Source of the DNA: Bacteroides sp.
GTDB lineage: Bacteria > Bacteroidota > Bacteroidia > Bacteroidales > Bacteroidaceae
Direction of reading: 5' to 3'
Assembly (NCBI GenBank): GCA_015060735.1
Contig: SUXX01000006.1
Span: forward strand, 1-64,000
DNA length: 64,000 nucleotides
How positions within the stretch are numbered: position 1 is the first letter of the stretch; each line of letters starts with the position of its first letter. Positions 43,009 through 51,959 of this stretch are shown here, in pieces. A program made the translations under genes and the position numbers. The notes beneath the pieces were generated by a model, which was not told the DNA's origin, did no database searches, and saw nothing but the letters and a program-made list of their open reading frames with translations.

Positions 43009-43794
43009 ATGATTGATTTACAAACAATCACCCATGAAGTAAAAAGAATAGCCTTAGAGGCAGGAGCTTTTTTGAAAACAGAGTGTGATGCTTTTGATAG
43101 CACCAAAGTGGAGAAAAAGCATGCCCATGATTATGTGTCTTATGTAGATAAGGAATCCGAACACCGTATTGTTGCAGAGTTGCATAAGTTGCTTCCTGAA
43201 GCCGGCTTTGTAGCCGAAGAAGGTTCGGGTAGTCTGCAATCAGAAGAATATTGTTGGTTGGTAGACCCATTGGACGGAACGACCAATTTTATTCATGGCA
43301 ATGCTCCTTTTTGTGTCAGCATCGCCTTACGTAACCGTACAGAATTATTGGTCGGAGTTGTGTATGAAGTTTGTCGTGACGAACTTTTCTGGACTCATAA
43401 AGGCGAGTCATCTTATTTGAATAATACTCCTATTCATGTGTCGCAAGTTTCAGATTTAACCGATGCTTTCATAGCCTTAGGGCTTCCTTATAATTCGGAA
43501 GCCTACCGGCCGATGGCTGAACATTTGATACAGACATTGTATGGTCGTGTAGGAGGTTTGCGTGTACAGGGAGCAGCTGCCGTTGAACTATGTTATGTGG
43601 CTGCCGGACGCTTTGATGCTAGGATAGAAGCTTATTTAGGTCCTTGGGATATTGCAGCCGGTACATTGATTCTGATGAATGCCGGTGGGCAAGTGACAGA
43701 CTTCGAAGGAGGCAATGATTTTTATGCGGGACATCAGGTTTTAGCTACCAATGGTAGGCTGCACACTGCTTTGATGGATATTGTTCAAAAATAA
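43009..43794 (+). CDS. Inositol monophosphatase family protein
   Basis: A 261-residue magnesium-dependent phosphatase of the IMPase/SuhB/CysQ fold. The metal-binding motif is WLVDPLDGTTNFIHG near residue 82, preceded by the glutamates in FVAEEGSG. The C-terminal motif is GPWDIAAGTLILMNAGG. The likely activity is on inositol phosphates or similar small phosphates; SuhB-type RNA-linked roles or PAP phosphatase activity are not excluded. The gene is 6 nt after the MORN gene. Confidence 0.9.
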   Translation: MIDLQTITHEVKRIALEAGAFLKTECDAFDSTKVEKKHAHDYVSYVDKESEHRIVAELHKLLPEAGFVAEEGSGSLQSEEYCWLVDPLDGTTNFIHGNAPFCVSIALRNRTELLVGVVYEVCRDELFWTHKGESSYLNNTPIHVSQVSDLTDAFIALGLPYNSEAYRPMAEHLIQTLYGRVGGLRVQGAAAVELCYVAAGRFDARIEAYLGPWDIAAGTLILMNAGGQVTDFEGGNDFYAGHQVLATNGRLHTALMDIVQK

Positions 43795-43841
43795 AACATA
43801 AACTTTCCCTTTTTTTTCTCGCTTGTTACAAATATATTTAG

Positions 43842-43849
43842 TATGTTTG
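43842..43849 (+). promoter_or_regulatory. -7 box of the glgB operon
   Basis: TATGTTTG, leaving a leader of about 65 nt, longer than usual in this window. Confidence 0.6.
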
Positions 43850-43920
43850 TAAGGTTAATGGGTAAAATAATCCATATAAAGAGATAATTACAAGAGAATT
43901 GACCTACAAAAAATATTGCT

Positions 43921-45957
43921 ATGGAAATGAATAGTACAAAACCTAAATTGAAATTGATTGAGAATGACCCTTGGTTGGAACCGTTCTCAGCAGCTATCGA
44001 AGGTAGACATCAACATGTCCTGAATAAAGAACTTGAATTGACCAATGGTGGTAAAACAACTTTGTCGGACTTTGCAACCGGACACTTGTATTTCGGTTTG
44101 CATCGGACACGCAAAGGTTGGGTTTTCCGTGAATGGGCACCTAATGCAAAGGACATTTATTTGATTGGTGATTTCAATGATTGGCAGATAAAGCCTGAAT
44201 ACCGTTTGCATAAAGTGAGACGCTCTAACGGTGTTTGGGAAGTTGAATTGAAGGCTGATGCCATGAAGCATGGCGATCTCTTTAAAATGAAGGTATATTG
44301 GGAAGGTGGTGAAGGCGAACGTATTCCCGCTTATGCCAATCGTGTAGTACAAGATGAGGTGACCAAAATATTTAGTGCACAAGTATGGGCACCGGAAAAG
44401 CCTTATCATTTCCGCAAGAAAGTATTCCGTGCAAAGACCGATCCTTTGTTGATTTATGAATGCCACGTGGGTATGTCACAACAAGAAGAAAAGGTGGGTA
44501 CTTACAATGAATTCCGTGAAAATGTGTTGCCGCGTGTGGCTGCTGCCGGATATAATTGCATCCAGATTATGGCTATTCAGGAACATCCTTATTATGGAAG
44601 TTTCGGTTATCATGTATCCAGCTTCTTTGCACCATCATCTCGTTTCGGTACTCCGGAAGAATTGAAGGAATTGATTGATACCGCTCACCGCATGGGTATT
44701 GCTGTGATTATGGACATTGTTCATTCACATGCCGTGAAGAATGAAAACGAAGGTCTTGGAAATCTGGCCGGTGATCCCAATCAATATTTCTACGAAGGCG
44801 GACGTCGTGAACATCCGGCTTGGGACTCACTCTGCTTCGACTATGGCAAGAATGAAGTGCTTCATTTCTTGCTTTCTAACTGTAAGTATTGGATGGAAGA
44901 ATTCCGTTTCGACGGTTTCCGTTTCGATGGTGTAACTTCTATGCTTTATTATAGCCATGGTTTGGGTGAAGCATTCTGCAATTATAACGATTATTATAAT
45001 GGTCATCAAGATGACAATGCTATCTGTTATTTGACATTGGCTAACAAGTTGATTCATGAAATCAATTCTAAGGCTATTACCATTGCCGAAGAAGTGTCGG
45101 GTATGCCGGGTTTGGCTGCTCCGGTGGAAAATGGTGGTTATGGATTTGACTATCGTATGGCGATGAATATTCCTGACTATTGGATCAAGACTATCAAGGA
45201 AAAGGTGGATGAAGACTGGAAGCCGAGTAGCTTGTTCTGGGAAGTGACTAACCGCCGTGCTGATGAAAAGACTATTTCATACGCTGAAAGTCATGACCAG
45301 GCTTTGGTAGGTGACAAGACAATTGTATTCCGTCTGATTGATGCTGATATGTATTGGCATTTCCAGAAGGGCGATGAAAACTTTACTGTACATCGTGGTA
45401 TTGCTCTGCATAAGATGATTCGTTTGTTGACCGCTTCGACAATCAATGGTGGTTACTTGAACTTTATGGGTAATGAATTCGGTCATCCGGAATGGATTGA
45501 TTTCCCTCGTGAGGGTAATGATTGGTCACATAAGTATGCTCGTCGTCAATGGGATTTGGTGGATAATAAGAACCTTTGCTATCATTATTTGGGTGATTTT
45601 GATTCGGCAATGACTCATTTGCTTACCAGTGTGAAGGATATTCAGGAAACACCGGTAGAAGAAATTTGGCACAACGATGGCGACCAGATATTGGCTTACA
45701 AGCGTAAGAACCTGATTTTTGTGTTTAACTTTAATCCAACCAAGTCGTTCGAAGGTTACGGATTCCTGGTTCCTTCAGGAGCTTATGATGTAGTTTTGAA
45801 TACAGATAATCCGGACTTTGGTGGCTTCGGCTTGTCGGATGACAGTATCCGTCACTTCACCAACTTCGATCCTGTTTACAAGAAGGACAAGAAGGAATGG
45901 CTGAAGTTATACATTCCAGCTCGTTCGGCTGTCGTGTTGAAGAAAGTGAAAGCTTGA
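43921..45957 (+). CDS. glgB: 1,4-alpha-glucan branching enzyme (GH13, eukaryote-like)
   Basis: It adds alpha-1,6 branches to glycogen. An N-terminal CBM48-like domain (about 60-160, WVFREWAPNAKDIYLIGDFNDW, shown as WVFREWAP to GDFNDW) precedes the catalytic barrel. The nucleophile is D336 in FRFDGVTSM, the acid/base is E390 in IAEEVSGMP, and the transition-state aspartate is D459 in ESHDQALVGDKT. These motifs and the 678-residue size match the branch that includes eukaryotic GBE, agreeing with the GT3 glycogen synthase at the window start. It lies 1 nt from the next gene. Confidence 0.95.
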   Translation: MEMNSTKPKLKLIENDPWLEPFSAAIEGRHQHVLNKELELTNGGKTTLSDFATGHLYFGLHRTRKGWVFREWAPNAKDIYLIGDFNDWQIKPEYRLHKVRRSNGVWEVELKADAMKHGDLFKMKVYWEGGEGERIPAYANRVVQDEVTKIFSAQVWAPEKPYHFRKKVFRAKTDPLLIYECHVGMSQQEEKVGTYNEFRENVLPRVAAAGYNCIQIMAIQEHPYYGSFGYHVSSFFAPSSRFGTPEELKELIDTAHRMGIAVIMDIVHSHAVKNENEGLGNLAGDPNQYFYEGGRREHPAWDSLCFDYGKNEVLHFLLSNCKYWMEEFRFDGFRFDGVTSMLYYSHGLGEAFCNYNDYYNGHQDDNAICYLTLANKLIHEINSKAITIAEEVSGMPGLAAPVENGGYGFDYRMAMNIPDYWIKTIKEKVDEDWKPSSLFWEVTNRRADEKTISYAESHDQALVGDKTIVFRLIDADMYWHFQKGDENFTVHRGIALHKMIRLLTASTINGGYLNFMGNEFGHPEWIDFPREGNDWSHKYARRQWDLVDNKNLCYHYLGDFDSAMTHLLTSVKDIQETPVEEIWHNDGDQILAYKRKNLIFVFNFNPTKSFEGYGFLVPSGAYDVVLNTDNPDFGGFGLSDDSIRHFTNFDPVYKKDKKEWLKLYIPARSAVVLKKVKA

Positions 45958-45958
45958 T

Positions 45959-47113
45959 ATGAATAACGATAGTATCTGGATACATTATCAAAGAACCGCT
46001 CGCATCCTTACGGTTGCGTGCGGTCTTCTTTACGCTGTTTTCTGTTTTACTTATCTATATATTTTTCAAGAGGACTTATTAGAGGCGTTCCACTATTCAT
46101 TAGCCGAAGGTAGAACACAATTTTCACCGTTAGGAACGGCTTTGTGGGTAACGGGTATCTTGTTGCTTTTCCGTTGGTTGGTTAATAGAGCTCTTCGCCT
46201 GAAAGGAGCTGTACGCGAATTGGCTTATTTCCCTTCTTGTCTGTTGCTTGGCGTTCTTACTTCGGTAGGAAGTACGGTTTATCAAGGCAAGGCAATTGAA
46301 GATACTTGGATGTGGTTGTTGCCTTTGTTGTTGGTCTTGTTTTTTGGAGTGGGTTATTTGGCCGGACGTATTTGGGAGGCCTATTTCAATCGTTCTTCCA
46401 ATGAATATCTGATAATCAATGGTAATCTGTTGATATTACTTCTGCTTTGTATGATGACGGTAGTTGTAGGAAATACCGATATTCATTTCCACCACGAACT
46501 GGCGGTAGAGGCTGCTCTTAAGAAAAATGATTATGCGGAGGCTCGCCGCATAGGCAAGAAGATGCAGCATCCTAGTCGTTCGCTGACAGCACTTCGTATG
46601 TATACTCTTTCGAAAGCGGAAAGCATGGGAGAACATTTGTTTGAGTATCCTCAACTCTATGGTGCTGAGGGGTTATTGCTTGATGCAGCTTCGGGTAATC
46701 GTTTTCGTCTGACTGCTGATAGTTTGTACACTTATTTAGGTGCAAGTCCAAAGCCGAATGAAAAGGCGGTTGATTACTTTGGACGTATTTGTCGAGAGGA
46801 TGTGGGTAGTCATGTCTCTTTGGATTATTATCTGTCAGCTCTTTTGCTCGAAAGACGTTTGGAACGGTTCGTGACCGATTTCGAGACGCTTTATCTGGTG
46901 ACTGATTCTATCCCTCGCTATTACGAAGAAGCATTGTTCTTGCATGATAAGATGTATCCGGCTTTGCCACAAAAAGTACAGAATGATGCCTTGGAAGAAA
47001 AATGGAAAGTTTATGAGCAAAGAAAGCTGGAACTAGCCGGAAGTGCAGGTGAAGGAAACTGGATGAGAAGGAAGTTTGGTGATACCTTTTGGTGGTATTA
47101 TCAGTATAAGTAA
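45959..47113 (+). CDS. Membrane protein of unknown function, cotranscribed with glgB
   Basis: 384 residues. Four hydrophobic helices are visible in the first half (about residues 15-35, 62-75, 92-110 and 120-138), plus another at about 152-170 (LLILLLLCMMTVVVG). The C-terminal 210 residues are soluble and helical, with repeats resembling TPR-like hairpins (ALKKNDYAEARRIGKKMQ, LEALFLHDKMYPAL-like). I do not recognise it with confidence; DUF6057-like proteins look similar. The start is 1 nt after the glgB stop, so translation is coupled. Confidence 0.7.
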   Translation: MNNDSIWIHYQRTARILTVACGLLYAVFCFTYLYIFQEDLLEAFHYSLAEGRTQFSPLGTALWVTGILLLFRWLVNRALRLKGAVRELAYFPSCLLLGVLTSVGSTVYQGKAIEDTWMWLLPLLLVLFFGVGYLAGRIWEAYFNRSSNEYLIINGNLLILLLLCMMTVVVGNTDIHFHHELAVEAALKKNDYAEARRIGKKMQHPSRSLTALRMYTLSKAESMGEHLFEYPQLYGAEGLLLDAASGNRFRLTADSLYTYLGASPKPNEKAVDYFGRICREDVGSHVSLDYYLSALLLERRLERFVTDFETLYLVTDSIPRYYEEALFLHDKMYPALPQKVQNDALEEKWKVYEQRKLELAGSAGEGNWMRRKFGDTFWWYYQYK

Positions 47114-47125
47114 GATTTTTAGAGA

Positions 47126-47152
47126 AACATGGGAACATCCCATGTTTTTTTT
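47126..47152 (+). terminator. Terminator of the glgB operon
   Basis: The stem AACATGGGA pairs with TCCCATGTT across a 3-nt loop, then a run of T. It ends next to the proS -7 box. Confidence 0.85.
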
Positions 47153-47153
47153 G

Positions 47154-47161
47154 TATTTTTG
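47154..47161 (+). promoter_or_regulatory. -7 box of proS
   Basis: TATTTTTG directly after the terminator T-run, about 43 nt before the start. Its -33 position falls in the hairpin, so read-through or a weak promoter is likely. Confidence 0.5.
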
Positions 47162-47204
47162 CGACCAATCTTTTGAATATGAATAATAATAAAAACAAAA
47201 ATAT

Positions 47205-48695
47205 ATGGCAGTAGAATTGAAAGGACTTACCAAGAGAAGCGAAAACTACTCGCAATGGTACAATGAATTGGTGGTGAAAGCCGATTTGGCTGAACAATCA
47301 CCGGTGCGTGGATGTATGGTTATCAAACCATACGGCTATGCTATTTGGGAAAAGATGCAAGGTCAGCTTGACAAGATGTTCAAGGAAACCGGTCACGTGA
47401 ATGCTTACTTCCCGTTGCTTATTCCGAAGTCATACCTCAGCCGTGAAGCCGAACACGTGGAAGGCTTTGCTAAAGAATGTGCGGTAGTGACTCACTATCG
47501 ATTGAAGAATGCCGAAGATGGTTCGGGTGTAGTCGTTGATCCGGCAGCACGCTTGGAAGAAGAACTCATCATCCGTCCGACATCGGAAACCATCATTTGG
47601 AGTACATACAAGAATTGGATTAATTCATACCGCGATTTGCCTATTCTTTGTAATCAGTGGGCAAACGTGATGCGTTGGGAAATGCGTACTCGCTTGTTCC
47701 TTCGTACAGCCGAATTTTTGTGGCAGGAAGGTCATACTGCTCACGCTACCCGTGAAGAAGCGGTAGAGGAAGCTGAAAAGATGCTTCATGTATATGGCGA
47801 CTTTGCTGAAAACTACATGGCTGTGCCGGTAGTACGTGGTGTGAAGAGTGCCAACGAACGCTTTGCCGGTGCACTCGATACTTACACTATCGAAGGTTTG
47901 ATGCAGGACGGAAAGGCCCTTCAGTGCGGTACTTCTCATTTCCTCGGTCAGAACTTTGCCAAGGCATTCAATGTTCAGTTTGTGGATAAGAATAACAAGC
48001 TTGACTACGTTTGGGCTACTTCTTGGGGTGTATCTACCCGTTTGATGGGTGCTTTGATTATGACTCACTCGGATGATAACGGACTTGTGCTTCCGCCGAA
48101 CTTGGCTCCAATTCAGGTTGTTATTGTTCCTATCTATAAGAATGCTGACCAGTTGGCTGCCATCAATGAAAAGGTGGATGCTATCGTAGCTAAGCTTAAG
48201 ACAATGGGTATCAGCGTGAAGTACGATAATGCTGACAATAAGCGTCCGGGCTTTAAGTTTGCTGATTATGAATTGAAGGGTGTACCTGTTCGCCTAGTGA
48301 TGGGTGGTCGTGACCTCGAAAACAACACGATGGAAGTGATGCGTCGTGATACCCTCGAAAAGCAGACTGTATCTTGCGACGGTATCGAAGAATATGTACA
48401 GGCTCTCTTGCAAAAAATCCAACAGAACATCTATCAGAAGGCTTTGAACTATCGTTTGGAACATACCGTGAAGGTGGATACTTACGAAGAGTTCAAGGAA
48501 AAGATTGAAGAAGGTGGATTTATTTTGGCTCACTGGGACGGTACTCCGGAAACCGAAGAACGCATCAAGGAAGAAACTAAGGCTACTATTCGCTGTGTAC
48601 CTTTGGAAGCCGATGAAGAAAGTCTCCAACCGGGTGTGGATATGGTGACAGGCAAGCCTTCAGCTCGTCGTGTGTTGTTTGCTAGAGCATATTAA
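47205..48695 (+). CDS. proS: Prolyl-tRNA synthetase (eukaryote/archaea-like form)
   Basis: A class II synthetase that charges tRNA-Pro. Motif 2 is [27 protein letters not shown], shown as [10 protein letters not shown] to WQEGHTAH. The proline-site region is [15 protein letters not shown] and motif 3 is around [17 protein letters not shown]. The protein starts with the family opening [12 protein letters not shown]. The 496 residues and absent INS editing domain mark the archaeal/eukaryotic-type ProS (E. coli form is about 570). The C-terminal zinc-like domain of that type is reduced to a YPQ-free end, LFARAY, as in other bacteria with this form. Confidence 0.95.
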   Translation: MAVELKGLTKRSENYSQWYNELVVKADLAEQSPVRGCMVIKPYGYAIWEKMQGQLDKMFKETGHVNAYFPLLIPKSYLSREAEHVEGFAKECAVVTHYRLKNAEDGSGVVVDPAARLEEELIIRPTSETIIWSTYKNWINSYRDLPILCNQWANVMRWEMRTRLFLRTAEFLWQEGHTAHATREEAVEEAEKMLHVYGDFAENYMAVPVVRGVKSANERFAGALDTYTIEGLMQDGKALQCGTSHFLGQNFAKAFNVQFVDKNNKLDYVWATSWGVSTRLMGALIMTHSDDNGLVLPPNLAPIQVVIVPIYKNADQLAAINEKVDAIVAKLKTMGISVKYDNADNKRPGFKFADYELKGVPVRLVMGGRDLENNTMEVMRRDTLEKQTVSCDGIEEYVQALLQKIQQNIYQKALNYRLEHTVKVDTYEEFKEKIEEGGFILAHWDGTPETEERIKEETKATIRCVPLEADEESLQPGVDMVTGKPSARRVLFARAY

Positions 48696-48783
48696 TAGAA
48701 ATATTTTCTTAGAATCTTCTTCAGAAACGTCAGACTTGTAAGTCATCTTGAAGCTTCCTACTGAAGAAGTTTAATGCAAATAA

Positions 48784-48824
48784 AAAAGAACAAGATGTGT
48801 TTTTCAATGCATCTTGTTTTTTAT
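48784..48824. terminator. Bidirectional terminator between proS and the WYL regulator
   Basis: The stem AACAAGATG pairs with CATCTTGTT, with A-rich and T-rich flanks on either side. It reaches the stop of the minus-strand regulator. Confidence 0.8.
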
Positions 48825-49729
48825 TTATACCTTTCCAGCATCTTTTCCATCATTTCTTTCATCTCCTGACGGAAGTCGGCAGGTTCCAGTATTTCCATCT
48901 CATGCCCTTGCGAGAGCAATTCCTGGCGAAAATCGAATGTAGGGCGAAGGTAAAACTCAAAGTCAGCATAATCGGTTGTAGTCTTCACTTCCTTCTGAGA
49001 ATGATGAAGCGGAAGTGTCCGTAAATAGTTCGTGAGTGGAGAATACGCACGAATCACAATCCGTAGGGCTTTGTCGTCAGTACCGGAAACTACACCGTAA
49101 CAATCTTTGAAAAACAGTTCGGCGTCGAAGTCTAAAGGATAGACGAAGTTTTCTTCTGTTTCTTCCAGCGATAATATGCGATCCAATGCATAAACGGTAG
49201 GCCTTTCTCGTTTGTGGTCCTTGGCCAGTAGATACCATCTCTGTTTGAACACCTTGATGGCATACGGTTCGATGGTGATGTTGTAACCTGCCGATTGTCC
49301 AAACTTTCGGTATGTTATCGAAAGTTTATGATTTTGTTTCATGGCATTGATGATGAGTGGAAGATATTCCTTGCCTGCGGGAATGTTTTCCAATACGATG
49401 CGGTCTTTCAACGAACCACTTTCCATGAGCATGTTGCTCACGGAGAGGGAGTCCAGCATCCAATGTTGCAGCGTGTTACTTTTTAATATATCTTTATTTT
49501 CTATGAAGTAGTAATATCCGTCTCCTTTTCGCCTGCACTCAATACATAGGTCAAAAATTTCTTCAATGGCCATCCGGTGTCGATTGAAAGTGGTACGAGC
49601 CATAGGTATTCCTCCACTCATTTCCGTCTTCATCCATCGTTCGTTAAGTTCTTGCAAGCTGATGTCACCGGAACGGTAAATGGTATCTGTTAACCAGATG
49701 TATTGTTTAATGATTTCGGGTGCTTTCAT
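48821..49729 (-). CDS. WYL-domain transcriptional regulator
   Basis: 302 residues. The N-terminal winged helix (about 1-75, MARTTFNRHRMAIEEIF) binds DNA. The middle region with SITYRKFGQSAGYNITIEPYAIK (shown as SITYRK to EPYAIK), RWYLLAKD and YALDRI is the WYL/Sm-like ligand domain, and the C-terminal part, YFRP-like RPTFDFRQELLSQGHEMEIL, is the WCX extension (cited from its first residues RPTFDFRQE). WYL proteins bind nucleic acids or nucleotides. It is divergent from a small membrane protein gene, with a palindromic operator candidate between them. Confidence 0.88.
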   Translation of the reverse strand: MKAPEIIKQYIWLTDTIYRSGDISLQELNERWMKTEMSGGIPMARTTFNRHRMAIEEIFDLCIECRRKGDGYYYFIENKDILKSNTLQHWMLDSLSVSNMLMESGSLKDRIVLENIPAGKEYLPLIINAMKQNHKLSITYRKFGQSAGYNITIEPYAIKVFKQRWYLLAKDHKRERPTVYALDRILSLEETEENFVYPLDFDAELFFKDCYGVVSGTDDKALRIVIRAYSPLTNYLRTLPLHHSQKEVKTTTDYADFEFYLRPTFDFRQELLSQGHEMEILEPADFRQEMKEMMEKMLERYK

Positions 49730-49753
49730 GGTATTTTCTCATTAATTGCTCTG

Positions 49754-49761
49754 CAAATAAA
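49754..49761 (-). promoter_or_regulatory. Possible -7 box of the WYL regulator
   Basis: Minus-strand TTTATTTG is one base from consensus, about 25 nt before the start. Confidence 0.35.
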
Positions 49762-49804
49762 CGGTTTTTATGCGATTTTTCGAAAAAAAGCCTGTTTTTT
49801 CTGC

Positions 49805-49829
49805 TGCTGTACCGTATTTTGGTACAGCA
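49805..49829. promoter_or_regulatory. Operator-like palindrome beside the WYL regulator
   Basis: TGCTGTACC and GGTACAGCA form a perfect 9-bp inverted repeat around a 7-bp AT-rich centre, GTATTTT. It lies between the divergent WYL regulator and the small membrane protein gene, 10-15 bp upstream of a TTTG that may be the -7 core for the latter (ACTTTG at about 49838). The placement suggests the regulator's binding site. Confidence 0.75.
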
Positions 49830-49885
49830 TAGACTGAACTTTGTATCATCAAACAAGTATTAACGCTTTAAAATCTGATAGGAAT

Positions 49886-50101
49886 ATGGAAAAGAAATCA
49901 TTAGGAAAGGAAGCAAAGTCAGTAGATGTTCAGTGTGTCATCGCAGGAGTTTCTATTTTGTTCAGTGCCTTGTCGGCTGCTTTCGGATATGAGAATTTAA
50001 GCATCAGTATGGCAATGATTTTTGCCGTAGTCTGTGTGATGAGTTGCATAGCCAAGGATGTGATGGAGCTTTGTAACGGTTTGCTGGAAGATGAAGATTG
50101 A
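49886..50101 (+). CDS. Small two-helix membrane protein, unknown
   Basis: 71 residues from the ATG at 49886. Two hydrophobic helices are visible: CVIAGVSILFSALSAAFGY (about 14-33) and ISMAMIFAVVCVMSCIA (about 38-54). The N-terminus is basic (MEKKSLGKEAK) and the tail acidic (LLEDED). No family is recognised. It is divergent from the WYL regulator and may be its target. A longer start at 49841 is rejected because it would begin upstream of the likely promoter region. Confidence 0.6.
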   Translation: MEKKSLGKEAKSVDVQCVIAGVSILFSALSAAFGYENLSISMAMIFAVVCVMSCIAKDVMELCNGLLEDED

Positions 50102-50186
50102 GTAAATTATGTTGTATTAAGGCAATGACATTCAATCATAAAGGTGATAGAAAGGAAGAATTCTAGTTTTTAACTTGAATGATAGG

Positions 50187-50252
50187 TTATCCATAATACT
50201 TTGTATGTTTGTACGAAATATTATGGATAATTATACGAAGTATTACGGATAA
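50187..50252. repeat. Three copies of a 17-bp motif around an embedded -7 box
   Basis: The motif CGAAGTATTACGGATAA occurs at 50236-50252, as CGAAATATTATGGATAA at 50214-50230, and inverted at 50187-50203. The last two direct copies are 22 bp apart. A consensus -7 box, TATGTTTG, sits at 50204-50211 between the inverted and first direct copies, in the 274-bp gap after the small membrane protein. No convincing gene follows it on the plus strand before the terminator; the only short frame is about 15 codons at 50253. Confidence 0.75.
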
Positions 50253-50320
50253 ATGTTCGATGGGTTCTGTATAAAGTATCCTCCAAGGAGAAAGTAAGAA
50301 TAAGACTTTATGAAATATAA

Positions 50321-50357
50321 AATACTCCCATGAAAAACAAATCTTCATGGGAGTATT
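50321..50357 (-). terminator. Terminator of the SDR gene
   Basis: A perfect 14-bp stem (AATACTCCCATGAA and complement) with a 9-nt loop, 19 nt after the SDR stop. Confidence 0.75.
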
Positions 50358-50375
50358 AAAATAGATCAGGATGGG

Positions 50376-51146
50376 TTATACGCAAGTATAGCCACCGTCT
50401 ACGGCAATGTTTTGACCATTTACGTAGGAACTGGCTGGAGAAGCAAGGAAAAGGGCACAAGTGTCCAATTCGCCGGCATGACCGTAGCGTTCAAGTGGAA
50501 TGCTGCGTTTAGCCATGGCTTGGAAGAAGTCGCTGTCCAAGGTTGCCGTAGTCAAATCGGTATAGAAATAACCTGGGCAAATGGCATTGATGGTAATGCC
50601 GTGCTTACCCCATTCGGCTGCTAAGGCACGGGTGAGATTGACTACACCACCTTTGGCTGCGTGGTAAGGGGCACTACCTACTATCATGTTGCCTACCAAA
50701 CCATACATCGACGCAATGTTGATGATGCGGCCGTATTTGGCCTTAATCATTTCTTTGCCGAATTCACGGGCACAGACGAAGGTGCCGAACAAGTCGATAT
50801 CCAACTCTTTCTTGAATTGTTCGTCAGTGATGTCTTCGGCATTGGCTACGGCACCCGTACCGGCATTGTTCATGAGAATGTCTATACGTCCGAATTTGTC
50901 CATGGTTGCTTTAACAGCTTCCTTGACTCTTTCGGTGTCTGTGATGTCGCAGGCAAAGGGAAGAACTTCTACTCCGAATTCTTCATGGATAATTCGGGCA
51001 TTTTCTTCTAGAAGATTCATTCTGCGTGCAAGAAGCACTACATTTGCCCCTTGGTTGGCAAATGCTTTGGCCATTTGGAGTCCCAAACCTGTAGAGGCTC
51101 CGGTGACAACGGCTACTTGGCCGGTAAGATCAAAATAATTCTTCAT
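50376..51146 (-). CDS. Short-chain dehydrogenase/reductase
   Basis: A 256-residue Rossmann oxidoreductase. Landmarks are the cofactor loop TGASTGLG near residue 16, NNAG near 92, catalytic IASMYG, and YHAAKGG (Y and K of YxxxK), then the ICPGYFYTDLT loop. It resembles gluconate 5-dehydrogenase and 3-oxoacyl-ACP reductases, and the substrate cannot be told from sequence. It starts 20 nt after the upstream lipoprotein gene, so both are probably one transcript. Confidence 0.88.
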   Translation of the reverse strand: MKNYFDLTGQVAVVTGASTGLGLQMAKAFANQGANVVLLARRMNLLEENARIIHEEFGVEVLPFACDITDTERVKEAVKATMDKFGRIDILMNNAGTGAVANAEDITDEQFKKELDIDLFGTFVCAREFGKEMIKAKYGRIINIASMYGLVGNMIVGSAPYHAAKGGVVNLTRALAAEWGKHGITINAICPGYFYTDLTTATLDSDFFQAMAKRSIPLERYGHAGELDTCALFLASPASSYVNGQNIAVDGGYTCV

Positions 51147-51166
51147 TTTGGGTATAGTTTAAACGA

Positions 51167-51847
51167 TTAACGCTTGGTGATAATGACTTCTCTACGTGCA
51201 GAACCGGCACCTTCTACACCAAATTCCCATTCTGTTTCAGAAATGATGGTGATTTGGAATACAGGATTTCCTTGGTTCTTGATAGTGATGACACCTTTGG
51301 ATGCATCAAATTCATAGTTCATTTGATAAGAATCAAGCATCATGTGTCCGTTGCAGAAAAGGCGGAGTGTCATACGCATACCACTTTCATCATCGATAAC
51401 GGTGACCGGATAGTTCAGGTAATTGTATTTTGAATCAGCGATGGCCGGTTGTGCTTCGCCTGTCTTTTCCAACAAGAAAGTACCGTTTGCACCGGTCAGC
51501 TTCATTTGTTCTTTTCCGTTGGCGTCTTTCAACACTTCTACTTGATAGGTTTCTGATTCGTTTTCGATACCTACAAGCGACAATTCGTTACCGTTTCTTT
51601 CCACTTCATAAGCGTAAAGGTTCAGTGCTCCGTTCTTTTCAGCTATTTCATTCTTGGCGGCAATGTTGTTTGCACCGATGAAATATTGTGTGGACACACC
51701 TTCACTCAATGCTTTACCGTCTTTTTCAATCACACTCCATTGTCCTACATGGTCGGTTGGAGCACTACATCCTACTAATGTCATCAACATGACAAACAAA
51801 AGGCCTCCAAAAGCTTTTGCTGGGCCAAAAATACTTTTTTTCATCAT
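51167..51847 (-). CDS. Lipoprotein of unknown function
   Basis: 226 residues. The lipobox is LVGC (about residue 27) after a hydrophobic signal. The mature part is rich in short strands (VGQWSVIEKDGKAL; GNELSLVGIENE; MRMTLRLFCNGHMML; WEFGVEGAGSARREVIIT). The opening WSVIEKDG and strand-rich look recall lipocalin-like domains, but I do not recognise a family. It is upstream of and probably cotranscribed with the SDR. Confidence 0.75.
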   Translation of the reverse strand: MMKKSIFGPAKAFGGLLFVMLMTLVGCSAPTDHVGQWSVIEKDGKALSEGVSTQYFIGANNIAAKNEIAEKNGALNLYAYEVERNGNELSLVGIENESETYQVEVLKDANGKEQMKLTGANGTFLLEKTGEAQPAIADSKYNYLNYPVTVIDDESGMRMTLRLFCNGHMMLDSYQMNYEFDASKGVITIKNQGNPVFQITIISETEWEFGVEGAGSARREVIITKR

Positions 51848-51880
51848 AAATAATTTTTATTTTAGTTTTCTATTGATGCA

Positions 51881-51888
51881 CAAATATA
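51881..51888 (-). promoter_or_regulatory. -7 box of the lipoprotein-SDR operon
   Basis: TATATTTG on the minus strand, about 34 nt before the start. Confidence 0.6.
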
Positions 51889-51900
51889 CTAAAAAAACTA

Positions 51901-51932
51901 TTTGTTGTTGTATCGGAAAAGTATTAAGTTTG
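51901..51932 (+). promoter_or_regulatory. Promoter of the 90-residue hypothetical gene
   Basis: TTTG, a 20-bp spacer, then TAAGTTTG, about 28 nt before the ATG at 51960. It supports that ORF as a real gene. Confidence 0.65.
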
Positions 51933-51959
51933 TATCCCAAACGACATTTAAGCTATAAT

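Noticed and set aside
50231-50252. A loxP-like TATACGAAGTAT
   Set aside because: Only about 12 bp match one arm of a lox site, there is no second arm or recombinase, and the motif fits the local 17-bp repeat instead.
51654-51959. N-terminal extension of the 90-residue hypothetical protein
   Set aside because: This part is antisense to the lipoprotein gene and lies upstream of the promoter at 51901-51932.
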